The notes under the pieces were generated by a model. That model had not been told where the DNA came from. It did not search any database and saw only the letters and a list, made by a program, of their open reading frames with translations. A program made the translations under genes and the position numbers. Of a stretch of 64,000 nucleotides of DNA, positions 53,396-61,460 are shown in pieces (the first letter of the stretch is position 1; the number at the start of each line of letters is the position of its first letter). This stretch comes from Azospirillum oryzae (GTDB lineage: Bacteria; Pseudomonadota; Alphaproteobacteria; Azospirillales; Azospirillaceae): the NCBI RefSeq assembly GCF_008364795.1, contig NZ_VTTM01000012.1, positions 62,001 to 126,000 on the forward strand, read 5' to 3'.

Positions 53396-55177
53396 ATGCG
53401 CCTGATCCTCATCCTCGCCGCGATGATCGTCGCCGGCCTCGCGAATCTCGCCGTCTGGTCCCTGCCCAACCGCCCGGTGCCGCTCGATCCGCCGCCCGGC
53501 GGCAAGCTGCGCAGCGTGTCCTTCGCGCCCTTCCGCGACGGGCAGAGCCCGCTGACCGGCGTCCTGCCCTCCACCGCCCAGATCGAGGAGGACATGGTCG
53601 CCCTCGCACCGCAGGTGGCCGGCATCCGCACCTACACCTCGCTGGAGGGCTTGCAGGTGGTGCCGGAACTGGCGCGCAAGCATGGTCTGCAGGTCACAAT
53701 GGGGGCGTGGCTGTCCTCGCGGACCGACAAGAACGAGGCGGAGATCGCCTCGCTGATCGACCTCGCCAACCGCTATCCCGACGTCATCACCCGCGTCATC
53801 GTCGGCAACGAGGTGCTGCTGCGCCGCGAACTGACGCCGGAGCAGGTCGCCGGCTACATCGACCGCGTCAAGGCGGCGGTGAAGCAGCCGGTGTCCTATG
53901 CCGACGTCTGGGAATGGTGGCTGAAATACCCGCAGATCGCCGATCACGTCGATTACCTGACCATCCATCTGCTGCCCTATTGGGAGGACGTGCCGGCCGG
54001 CGTCGAAGCGGCGACCGAGCGCATCCGCCAGAGCTACCGCACCATCGCCCACCGTTTCCCCGGCAAGCCGATCCTGGTCGGCGAGACCGGCTGGCCGACG
54101 CAAGGCCGCTCGCGCGGGGCCGCCGTGCCGGGGCTGGTCAACAAGGCGAAGTTCGTCAACGCCTTCGTCCGCATGGCCGAGCAGGAGGGCTTCGATTACA
54201 ACGTGATCGAGGCCTTCGACCAGGAATGGAAGGCCAAGCTGGAGGGCACCGTCGGCGGCCATTGGGGCCTGTACAACGCCGACCGCACGCCGAAATTCTC
54301 GCTGGCCGGGCCGGTGGTCGGCAATGTCGCGTGGCCCTGGCTGTTCGCGGCGTCCAGCGGGCTGGCTCTGGGGCTGCTGGGCGGGCTGGCCCTGCTCCGC
54401 CGCCATCTGCCGGGCACCGGCTGGGTGGCGCTGATCCTGCTGGCCCAGGCGCTCTCGACCCTCTATGTCCGCGCCGCCTTCGTGGCGGAGCATGGCAAGC
54501 ATTACTGGCAGGACACCACGCTGGCCGTGGTCATGCTGGCGCTGACCGCCGCCTTGGCGCTGGCGGTGCTGCTGACCGCCCATCGCACGCTGGCGAGCGG
54601 CGGTCTGGCGCGCGAGCCGCTGGTCGGCCTGCGCCACGCCCGCCCGGCCCTGACCCGCACCGAGCGGGTGGGGCGGTGGAGCGCCGTGGCGCTGGGCGTC
54701 GCGGCGCTGGCGTGGTCGCTGCTGATCGTCTTCGACGGCCGTTACCGTGACTTCCCCAACCCGTATCTGCTGATTCCGGCGGTGGCGCTGCCGGCGCTGG
54801 GGCTGATCCGTGCCGCCCGCCGGCCGGTCGGGACGGAGACGCGCAACGCGCTGGGCATCGCCAGCCTGTTCCGCCCGGCGGTGCCCGCCGCAGATGGCGA
54901 ACCGCGGGGCCTGTGCGGCGCCGTCCGCCGCCTGCCGGTCGAAGCGGTCCTGGGCTTCGGGCTGCTGCTGGGGGCGCTGCTGACGGTGGTGGCCGAGGGC
55001 TTCGTGCCGCTGGAATCGCTGATCTACGGCCAGCTGCCCTTCATGGAGGCGCTGCACGAGGTCGATTGGACGCGGCCGAACTGGGAGGCGCTGGGCTGGG
55101 CGGCCCTGCAGATCCTGCTGGCTCTGCCCTTCCTGGCCGGGGTGTGGAGCGCCCGGCGTCCGCTGCGGCGGATTTGA
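53396..55177 (+). CDS. Membrane-anchored glycoside hydrolase family 17-like protein
   Basis: A 593-residue protein. An N-terminal signal-anchor (MRLILILAAMIVAGLANLAVW) is followed by a GH17-like barrel (about 35-310). The acid/base Glu is in VIVGNEVLLRREL and the nucleophile Glu in LVGETGWPTQGR. About eight transmembrane helices fill the C-terminal half. Related proteins work with a beta-glucan synthase in cyclic or linear beta-1,3-glucan production, often fused to or beside a GT2; none is present here. It probably remodels a beta-glucan at the outer face of the inner membrane. Confidence 0.82.
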   Translation: MRLILILAAMIVAGLANLAVWSLPNRPVPLDPPPGGKLRSVSFAPFRDGQSPLTGVLPSTAQIEEDMVALAPQVAGIRTYTSLEGLQVVPELARKHGLQVTMGAWLSSRTDKNEAEIASLIDLANRYPDVITRVIVGNEVLLRRELTPEQVAGYIDRVKAAVKQPVSYADVWEWWLKYPQIADHVDYLTIHLLPYWEDVPAGVEAATERIRQSYRTIAHRFPGKPILVGETGWPTQGRSRGAAVPGLVNKAKFVNAFVRMAEQEGFDYNVIEAFDQEWKAKLEGTVGGHWGLYNADRTPKFSLAGPVVGNVAWPWLFAASSGLALGLLGGLALLRRHLPGTGWVALILLAQALSTLYVRAAFVAEHGKHYWQDTTLAVVMLALTAALALAVLLTAHRTLASGGLAREPLVGLRHARPALTRTERVGRWSAVALGVAALAWSLLIVFDGRYRDFPNPYLLIPAVALPALGLIRAARRPVGTETRNALGIASLFRPAVPAADGEPRGLCGAVRRLPVEAVLGFGLLLGALLTVVAEGFVPLESLIYGQLPFMEALHEVDWTRPNWEALGWAALQILLALPFLAGVWSARRPLRRI

Positions 55178-55254
55178 CGTCAAGCGGCCGTTGCGCCGGC
55201 CGCCGCGCTGTGGATTGATGGACGGGTTCCTGACACTAACCGGAGACCCGTCCG

Positions 55255-55881
55255 ATGTCCCCCGATCTATGGCTCGCCTTCGCCGCCGCGTCCGCCATCA
55301 TGCTGATGATCCCCGGACCGACGGTGCTGATCGTCGTGTCCTATGCGCTGGGCCATGGACGGCAATCGGCGATGGCGACGGTGGCGGGGGTGGCGCTGGG
55401 CGACTTCACCGCGATGACCGCCTCCATGCTGGGGCTGGGGGTGCTGCTGTCGACGTCGGCGGCGCTGTTCACCGTGCTGAAATGGGTCGGAGCCGCCTAT
55501 CTGGTCTATCTCGGCATCAAGCTGTGGCGGGCGCCGGTCAAGGGGGTGGAGACGGTGGCCGACGAATCGGCGGTGCGGCCCTGGCGCATGATGCTGCACA
55601 CCTATGCCGTCACCGCGCTGAACCCCAAGAGCATCGTCTTCTTCGTCGCCTTCCTGCCGCAGTTCCTCGACACCGGCCGGCCACTGGCCGGGCAGATGGT
55701 GGTGATGGAGGCGACCTTCCTGGTGCTGGCGACGCTGAACGCCGCCGGTTATGCCCTGTTGGCTTCGGCGGCGCGGCGCGCGGTGCGGAGGCCGTCGGTG
55801 CAGCGCGCGGTCAACCGGGTCGGCGGGTCGCTGCTGATGGGGGCCGGGCTGCTGACCGTCGCCTGGAAGCGGACGGCCTGA
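55255..55881 (+). CDS. LysE-family translocator
   Basis: A 208-residue inner-membrane exporter with six helices. It has the family N-terminus (LMIPGPTVLIVVSYALGHG) and NPKSIVFFVAFLPQF in the middle. LysE/RhtB proteins export amino acids or homoserine lactones; the substrate is unknown here. GGAGACC lies just upstream of ATG 55255. Confidence 0.92.
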   Translation: MSPDLWLAFAAASAIMLMIPGPTVLIVVSYALGHGRQSAMATVAGVALGDFTAMTASMLGLGVLLSTSAALFTVLKWVGAAYLVYLGIKLWRAPVKGVETVADESAVRPWRMMLHTYAVTALNPKSIVFFVAFLPQFLDTGRPLAGQMVVMEATFLVLATLNAAGYALLASAARRAVRRPSVQRAVNRVGGSLLMGAGLLTVAWKRTA

Positions 55882-55897
55882 CGCGGACGCCGGTTTG

Positions 55898-55927
55898 TTG
55901 ACAGATCATGATGGCTTCATCGAAAAT
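55898..55927 (+). promoter_or_regulatory. Putative sigma-70-type promoter of the HD-GYP gene
   Basis: A perfect TTGACA (55898-55903) is followed after 18 bases by GAAAAT (55922-55927), a 4/6 match to TATAAT. Transcription would start near 55934, about 70 bases before the start codon. Confidence 0.4.
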
Positions 55928-56002
55928 TGTCGGCGCATCTGGGGATGCACGCGCCGGTAATTTCGTGAAGCCGGCCGAGCGAATCGAACCGCGGGGGCGG
56001 TG

Positions 56003-57589
56003 ATGGCCGACGGCTGCGACAGGGGCGGGAACGGCGACGGCACGGATGAGCGCCGGCGGGAGTCCGCAAGCGATGTTCTGGAGTTCGCCGCCGAGACCGA
56101 GGACGCCGCCGATGGTGATGGAGACGGCTGGCGGCGCAATCCGCCCTGGCTGATCCTGATCGTCGACGACGACCACGAGGTCCATGCCATCACCCGCGTC
56201 GTGCTGGGCGAGATGAGCTTCGAGGAGCGGCCGGTCCGTTTCCTGTCGGCCTACACCGCGCGGCAGGCGCGGTCGCTGCTGGTCGAGCATCCGGGCATCG
56301 CCGCCATCCTGCTGGACGTGGTGATGGAGACCGACGACGCCGGGCTGAAGCTGGTCCGCCACATCCGCGAGGAGATGGGCAACCGGCAGGTCCGCATCAT
56401 CCTGCGCACCGGCCAGCCGGGGCAGGCGCCGGAACGGCAGGTGATCGCCGCCTACGACATCAACGACTACAAGGCGAAGAGCGAGCTGACGGCGCAGAAG
56501 CTCTACACCGCCGCCGTCGCGGCATTGCGCTCCTACCAGCACATCGCCACCATCGAACGCGGCCGGCAGGGGCTGGAGCGGGTGATGGAGGCGGCCGACC
56601 ATCTGGCCGGGCTGCGCTCGCGCTCGCAATTCCTCGCCGGGCTGGTCGGGCGGGCGGCAGCGCTGCTGACCGGCGTACAGTCCGCCTTGCTGTGCGGGCC
56701 GGGGGAGGGCGACGGGCCGGCGATCGTGGCGGAGGCCGGGCTGCCGGCCGACCTGCCGACGGAGGTTGTGGCCGACATCGTGGCGGCGCTGGGCGACGGT
56801 CAGGCGCGTTGGGGAAGCCGGCATGGGGTGACGGTTCTGCGCGGCCGCGACGTCGCGCCGCTGGCGCTCTGCCTGCTTGGCGGCCCCTTTGCCGAGGGCG
56901 ACCGGCCGTTGGTGGAACTGCTCTGCACCAAGGCGGCGGTCGGGCTGGACAATCTGCGGCTCTATGAACGGCTGAACCAGGCGCAGATCGCCACCGTCCA
57001 TGCGCTGGGCAAGCTGGCCGAATACAAGGACGAGGTCACCGGCGACCATGTGAAGCGGCTGGGCCGCTGGGCCACCGCCATCGCCCGCGAACTCTACGCC
57101 CGCAACGCCTTCGCGGACGAGCTGGACGACTGGTTCTGCGACACCATCGGGCTGGCGAGCGTGCTGCACGACGTCGGCAAGGTCGGCATCCCCGACGCCA
57201 TCCTGCGCAAGCCGGGCCGGCTGGACGAGGCGGAGATGGCGGTGATGCGCGACCACGCGGCCATCGGCGGCAGCATCCTGCGCGACGCCTGCGGCGGCGA
57301 CCGCCGCGGCTATCTGTCGATGGGGGCGGAGATCGCCGAGAGCCATCACGAGAAGTTCGACGGCAGCGGCTATCCGCGGGGCCTGGCCGGGGACGCCATT
57401 CCGCTGGCCGGCCGCATCGTCGCCGTCGCCGACGTGTTCGACGCGCTGCTGCACCGCCGCCCTTACAAGAAGGCGTGGGACATCGCCGAGGTGCTGGACC
57501 TGCTGCGCGCGGAGTCGGGCAGCCATTTCGACCCGCGCGTGGTCGACGCCTTCCTGGCGGTGCTGGAGTGCGACGGGGCGGGGGTGTAG
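56003..57589 (+). CDS. Response regulator with HD-GYP c-di-GMP phosphodiesterase domain
   Basis: A 528-residue protein. An acidic N-terminus of about 50 residues precedes a receiver domain (ILIVDDDHEVH, phospho-Asp in ILLDVVM, Lys in NDYKAKSEL). A DUF3369-like middle region (about 175-320) leads to an HD-GYP domain (VTGDHVKRLG, HDVGKVGIPDAIL, SHHEKFDGSGYPRGL) with the metal and GYP residues intact. It should hydrolyse c-di-GMP when phosphorylated. No histidine kinase adjoins it. ATG 56003 is preferred; GTG 56000 overlaps it. Confidence 0.9.
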   Translation: MADGCDRGGNGDGTDERRRESASDVLEFAAETEDAADGDGDGWRRNPPWLILIVDDDHEVHAITRVVLGEMSFEERPVRFLSAYTARQARSLLVEHPGIAAILLDVVMETDDAGLKLVRHIREEMGNRQVRIILRTGQPGQAPERQVIAAYDINDYKAKSELTAQKLYTAAVAALRSYQHIATIERGRQGLERVMEAADHLAGLRSRSQFLAGLVGRAAALLTGVQSALLCGPGEGDGPAIVAEAGLPADLPTEVVADIVAALGDGQARWGSRHGVTVLRGRDVAPLALCLLGGPFAEGDRPLVELLCTKAAVGLDNLRLYERLNQAQIATVHALGKLAEYKDEVTGDHVKRLGRWATAIARELYARNAFADELDDWFCDTIGLASVLHDVGKVGIPDAILRKPGRLDEAEMAVMRDHAAIGGSILRDACGGDRRGYLSMGAEIAESHHEKFDGSGYPRGLAGDAIPLAGRIVAVADVFDALLHRRPYKKAWDIAEVLDLLRAESGSHFDPRVVDAFLAVLECDGAGV

Positions 57590-57624
57590 GTCCCCCATCC
57601 CGTCAAAAGGCGCCCCTTTGGAGC

Positions 57625-58422
57625 TTATACGCCCAGCACGTCGCGCATGCTGTAGAGGCCGGGCGTCTTGTCCTGCGCCCACAGGGCGGCGCGGACGGCG
57701 CCCTTGGCGTAGATCTGGCGGCCGGACGCCTTGTGGGTCAGTTCGACCCGCTCGCCGTCGCTGGCGAAGATCACGGTGTGGTCGCCGATGACGTCGCCGC
57801 CGCGCAGGGTGGCGAAGCCGATCTCCCCGCGCGGGCGGGCGCCGGTGTGGCCGTCGCGCACCTTCTGCCAGACATCCTCCAGCGCCACCCCGCGCCCGGC
57901 CGCCGCGGCGCGGCCAAGGCCCAGCGCGGTGCCCGACGGCGCATCGACCTTGCGGCGGTGGTGCATCTCCAGGATGTCGATGTCGAAGTCGTCGCCCAGC
58001 GTGTGGGCCACCTGTTCCACCAGCGCCAGCAGCAGGTTGACGCCCAGCGACATGTTGGGCGACTGGACGATGGCGGTGTGGGTGGCGGCGGTGGCGATGG
58101 CCGCCTGCTGCGACGGGTTCAGGCCGGTGGTGCCGACGACCAGCACGGTTTCCGACTGGGCGGCCAGCGCGGCGTGCCGCTCCGTCGATTCGGGGCTGGT
58201 GAAGTCGATCACCGCGTCGGCCTCCGCGAACAGGGCGACCGGGTCGTCGATGGCGGTGACGCCCAGCGGGTCGATCCCGGCCAGAACGCCCAGATCCTTG
58301 CCCAGCGCCGGGCCGCCCACCCGCTCGGTTCCGCCGGCCACCGTGCAGCCAGCGGTCGCCGCGATCTCGCGCACCAGCATCTGGCCCATGCGCCCCGCGC
58401 ACCCGACGATACCGATCTTCAT
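57625..58422 (-). CDS. dapB: 4-hydroxy-tetrahydrodipicolinate reductase
   Basis: A 265-residue lysine/diaminopimelate pathway enzyme. The NAD(P) motif KIGIVGCAGRMGQMLVREI, GTTGLNPSQQ and the catalytic EMHHRRKVDAPSGTALGLG are all intact. It reduces the DapA product. ATG 58422 with AGAGG upstream is chosen; ATG 58431 is possible. The gene is monocistronic, facing the HD-GYP gene. Confidence 0.95.
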   Translation of the reverse strand: MKIGIVGCAGRMGQMLVREIAATAGCTVAGGTERVGGPALGKDLGVLAGIDPLGVTAIDDPVALFAEADAVIDFTSPESTERHAALAAQSETVLVVGTTGLNPSQQAAIATAATHTAIVQSPNMSLGVNLLLALVEQVAHTLGDDFDIDILEMHHRRKVDAPSGTALGLGRAAAAGRGVALEDVWQKVRDGHTGARPRGEIGFATLRGGDVIGDHTVIFASDGERVELTHKASGRQIYAKGAVRAALWAQDKTPGLYSMRDVLGV

Positions 58423-58501
58423 GACGCCCATCCTCTGTTCAGCTCTGCCGGCCGGCTTTCTTCCCGCCCTCCCAGCGGTTTAGCACAGGCCCGGCCGGGG
58501 C

Positions 58502-59452
58502 TTAAGCGCCAAGGCAGCCGCGCAGCGATGCGGCGAGGTTGCGCATCAGGGTCGGGTAGAGCGATTCGCCTTCCGGCAGGTCGGCGCCTTCGGGGTCGAG
58601 CACGCCGGTCTTGGCCTTGGTGCCCTCCACCACCGTGCGGACCAGCGTCGGTTCGAACTGCGGCTCGGAGAAGACGCAGGCAGCGTTCAGCCCGGCGATC
58701 TTGGTGCGGATGGCGGACAGCCGCTTGGCCGAGGGACGACGGTCCGGGCTGACGGTGATCGATCCCACCGCCGACAGGTCATAGCGCGCCTCGAAATACT
58801 GGTAGGCGTCGTGGAAGACGACGAAGGGTTTGTCCTTCAGCGGTGTCAGCGTGGCCTTCAGCTCCGCATCCAGCGCGTCGAGCGCCTGCAGCGTGCGGTC
58901 GGCGTTGGTGCGGTAGACCTCCGCATCGGCCGGATCCTTGGCGGCCAGCGCCTCGGCCGTCGCCGTGACGATGGCGCGGGCGTTGGCGGGATCGAGCCAG
59001 ATGTGGCTGTTCAGCTCTTCATGCTCGTCGGCATGGCCGTGCTGCTCATGACCATGCTGCTCATGGCCATGGTCGTGGGGTTCCCAGGCGCCGCCCTCGC
59101 GGGCTTGCAGCAGGGTCAGGCTTTTCAGGTCCATCAGGGTCAGCCGCGTCGCATTCGGCGCGTTGGCCTGCAGCGGCTTTTCCAGGAAACCTTCCAGTTC
59201 GGGGCCGACCCAGACCACCAGATCGGCGGCCGACAGCGCCTTCGCGTCCGAGGGCTTCATCGTGTAGCTGTGGGGAGAGGCGCCGCCGCGGACCAGCAGC
59301 GTCGGCTCGCCCACCCCGTGCATGACCGAAGCGACGAGGGAATGGATCGGCTTGATCGACACCACCACCTTCGGCACCCCGGCCCAGGCCGGCAGGGAGG
59401 CGGTTGCGGCAAGGGCCGCGGTCAGAATGGCGGACAGCGCGGTAAGGCGCAT
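58502..59452 (-). CDS. znuA: Zinc ABC transporter substrate-binding protein
   Basis: A 316-residue periplasmic receptor. A signal peptide (ending near PAWAG) precedes the cluster A-I fold with zinc ligands in VVSIKPIHSLVASV and ELNSHIWLDP. A His/Asp/Glu-rich loop (EPHDHGHEQHGHEQHGH) lies between them, as in ZnuA. It hands Zn2+ to ZnuB. It is divergent from znuCB across an 88-base region with a Zur box. Confidence 0.94.
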   Translation of the reverse strand: MRLTALSAILTAALAATASLPAWAGVPKVVVSIKPIHSLVASVMHGVGEPTLLVRGGASPHSYTMKPSDAKALSAADLVVWVGPELEGFLEKPLQANAPNATRLTLMDLKSLTLLQAREGGAWEPHDHGHEQHGHEQHGHADEHEELNSHIWLDPANARAIVTATAEALAAKDPADAEVYRTNADRTLQALDALDAELKATLTPLKDKPFVVFHDAYQYFEARYDLSAVGSITVSPDRRPSAKRLSAIRTKIAGLNAACVFSEPQFEPTLVRTVVEGTKAKTGVLDPEGADLPEGESLYPTLMRNLAASLRGCLGA

Positions 59453-59522
59453 GGGAGGGATCCTCTCGACTTGCTGGACAGGTCGCTGGTTTCAGCGCAT
59501 AGGGAAGTCACGTTCAACTGGT

Positions 59523-59540
59523 GTCACGTTATAACATAAC
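59523..59540. promoter_or_regulatory. Zur box in the znuA-znuC intergenic region
   Basis: GTCACGTTATAACATAAC is an 18-base imperfect palindrome. On the minus strand it reads GTTATGTTATAACGTGAC, close to the alphaproteobacterial Zur consensus GTTATGTTATAACATAAC (16 of 18). It ends at the base before the znuC ATG, and TATAAC within it is a possible -10. Confidence 0.75.
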
Positions 59541-60353
59541 ATGTCAACACCCAGCCTCTTGCAGGGCGCATCCCGCGATGCGTCCACGTTGTTCGCCGGT
59601 CCGCTCGCCTGGACCGAGGATCTGACCGTGCGCTTCGGCCGCCGCACCGTGCTGGACCGCGTCAACGTCGCCGTCCAGCCGGGGGAGGTGGTGACGCTGA
59701 TCGGCCCGAATGGCGCCGGCAAGACGACGCTGGTGCGCGCCGTGCTGGGGCTGGTGGCGCCCGACGGCGGGCGGGTGCTGCGGCGCCCGAACCTGCGCGT
59801 CGGCTACATGCCGCAACGGCTGTCGGTGGACCGGACGCTGCCGCTGACGGTGCGCCGCTTCCTGGCGCTGTGGCGGCCGGTGACCGCCGACAAGGTGGAG
59901 GCGGCGCTGGAGGAGGCCGGGGTGACGCGGCTGGCCGATTCGGCGGTGCAGACCATTTCCGGCGGCGAGATGCAGCGGGTGCTGCTGGCCCGCGCCCTGC
60001 TGGGCGAACCGGACCTGCTGGTGCTGGACGAACCCGATCAGGCGGTGGACGTGCATGGACAGGCGGAACTGTTCAACCGCATCGCCCAGGTGCGGCAGCG
60101 GCGCGGCTGCGGCGTGCTGCTGGTCAGCCACGACCTGCACACGGTGATGGCGCGCACCGACCGGGTGATCTGCCTGAACAGCCATGTCTGCTGTTCCGGC
60201 CGGCCGGAGGACGTCAGTCGGCACCCGGAATATCACGCTCTGTTCGGCGGCCATGCCCGCGATCTGGCCGTCTATGTCCATCACCACGACCACGCCCATG
60301 CCGAAGACGGCAAGGTCGTGCATGACCATGACGGGGACTGCTGCCATGGATGA
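59541..60353 (+). CDS. znuC: Zinc ABC transporter ATP-binding protein
   Basis: A 270-residue ATPase. It has Walker A GPNGAGKTT, signature ISGGEMQRVLLARAL and Walker B LLVLDEPDQAVD. The last 30 or so residues form a His/Asp/Cys-rich tail (VHHHDHAHAED, DHDGDCCHG) that could bind zinc in the cytosol. ATG 59541 directly follows the Zur box, so either the mRNA is leaderless or a downstream TTG is used. The stop overlaps znuB by eight bases. Confidence 0.93.
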   Translation: MSTPSLLQGASRDASTLFAGPLAWTEDLTVRFGRRTVLDRVNVAVQPGEVVTLIGPNGAGKTTLVRAVLGLVAPDGGRVLRRPNLRVGYMPQRLSVDRTLPLTVRRFLALWRPVTADKVEAALEEAGVTRLADSAVQTISGGEMQRVLLARALLGEPDLLVLDEPDQAVDVHGQAELFNRIAQVRQRRGCGVLLVSHDLHTVMARTDRVICLNSHVCCSGRPEDVSRHPEYHALFGGHARDLAVYVHHHDHAHAEDGKVVHDHDGDCCHG

Positions 60354-61131
60354 GTTTGTGATCCGCGCCCTGCTGGCCGGCGGCGGCATCGCCCTGCTGG
60401 CCGGGCCGCTGGGCTCCTTCGTGGTGTGGCGGCGCATGGCCTATTTCGGCGACACGCTGGCCCATTCGGCATTGCTGGGCGTGACGCTGGGCTTCCTGCT
60501 GGGCGTCAATCCGATGATCGGCGTGATGGTGGTGTGCGTGACGCTGGCGCTGGCGCTGGTGGCGCTGCAGAGGCGGCGCAACCTCGCGGCGGACACGCTG
60601 CTGGGTATCCTGTCGCACGGGTCGCTGTCGCTGGGGCTGGTGGCGCTGGCCTTCCTGGAAACGCTGCGCGTCGATCTGATGGCCTATCTGTTCGGCGACA
60701 TCCTGTCGGTGACCGACGGCGACCTGATGGCGATCTATGGCGGCGGCGCGGTGGCGCTGACCGGCTTGGCGCTGCTGTGGCGCCGGCTGCTGGCGGTGAC
60801 GGTGGACGAGGATCTGGCGCGGGTGGAAGGCATGTCGGTCGACGCCCTGCGGCTGGCCTTCATGCTGCTGATCGCGCTTGTGATCGCCATCGCCATGAAG
60901 ATCGTCGGCATCCTGCTGATCACGTCGCTGCTGATCATTCCGGCGGCATCTGCCCGCCGTTTCGCCCGCACGCCGGAAGGGATGGCGGTGCTGGCGTCAG
61001 TCCTGGGCATTCTGGCGGTCATCGCCGGGCTGCTGGCGTCGCTGAACTGGGATCTGCCGGGGGGCCCGAGCGTTGTGGTGGCCGCCGCCGCCCTGTTCCT
61101 GCTGGGATCGCTGGTGCCTGTGCGGCGTTGA
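60346..61131 (+). CDS. znuB: Zinc ABC transporter permease
   Basis: A 261-residue ABC-3 family permease with about seven to eight transmembrane helices (FVVWRRMAYFGDTLAHSALLG at the start is typical). It forms the inner-membrane zinc channel with ZnuC and ZnuA. ATG 60346 lies within the end of znuC, indicating translational coupling. Confidence 0.94.
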   Translation: MDEFVIRALLAGGGIALLAGPLGSFVVWRRMAYFGDTLAHSALLGVTLGFLLGVNPMIGVMVVCVTLALALVALQRRRNLAADTLLGILSHGSLSLGLVALAFLETLRVDLMAYLFGDILSVTDGDLMAIYGGGAVALTGLALLWRRLLAVTVDEDLARVEGMSVDALRLAFMLLIALVIAIAMKIVGILLITSLLIIPAASARRFARTPEGMAVLASVLGILAVIAGLLASLNWDLPGGPSVVVAAAALFLLGSLVPVRR

Positions 61132-61288
61132 CGCAAAGCGCGGCAAGCGCAGCGCTGCCTGCAATCAGAAAAAGAATACGCTTGCGTGGATTTCCCGTTT
61201 GCGGACGTGACCGCCTGCGCCATAGTCCGCCGGCGGACGCAGTGGCGGACTGGCCGCCACTGCCGCCGTACCAAGGGAGGGCTGGAGG

Positions 61289-61363
61289 ATGGAGAAGATC
61301 CTCACTCTCCTGATCCTGGTGCTGGAGATCGTCAAGCGGCTGCTTGACCTTCTGACGCACTAA
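61289..61363 (+). CDS. Candidate 24-residue amphipathic membrane peptide
   Basis: A 25-codon frame from ATG to TAA encodes a Leu/Ile-rich peptide: MEKILTLLILV, then LEIVKRLL, then DLLTH. Charged or polar residues (2, 3, 13, 16, 17, 20, 24) recur at helical spacing, so an amphipathic or short transmembrane helix is likely. AAGGGAGGG lies seven bases upstream, a strong ribosome site. A GC-rich hairpin follows the stop. The size and composition recall small membrane peptides and type I toxins, but no family was recognised. The rest of 61132-61460 holds no other gene. Confidence 0.5.
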   Translation: MEKILTLLILVLEIVKRLLDLLTH

Positions 61364-61372
61364 GATCGGGCG

Positions 61373-61405
61373 GGCGGGCCGGGGAGTACCATTCCTCGGC
61401 CTGCC
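61373..61405 (+). terminator. GC-rich hairpin after the 24-residue peptide gene
   Basis: GGCGGGCCGGGGA (61373-61385) pairs with TCCTCGGCCTGCC (61393-61405) through 13 pairs, two of them G-U, around a 7-base loop. No T-run follows, so it is a weak terminator candidate or an RNA-stability element. Confidence 0.45.
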
Positions 61406-61460
61406 TACCCCCGATATTGGTGCGGCACCCGTCCGCTGTCAACGGGCACCCCGAAAACAC

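Noticed and set aside
55811..58402. An 863-residue minus-strand frame spanning the HD-GYP gene and dapB
   Set aside because: It runs antisense to the HD-GYP gene and out of frame through dapB, both of which have intact catalytic motifs.
61132..61288. Terminator of znuCB just after the stop codon
   Set aside because: Short inverted repeats are present, but no stable stem followed by a T-run could be drawn.
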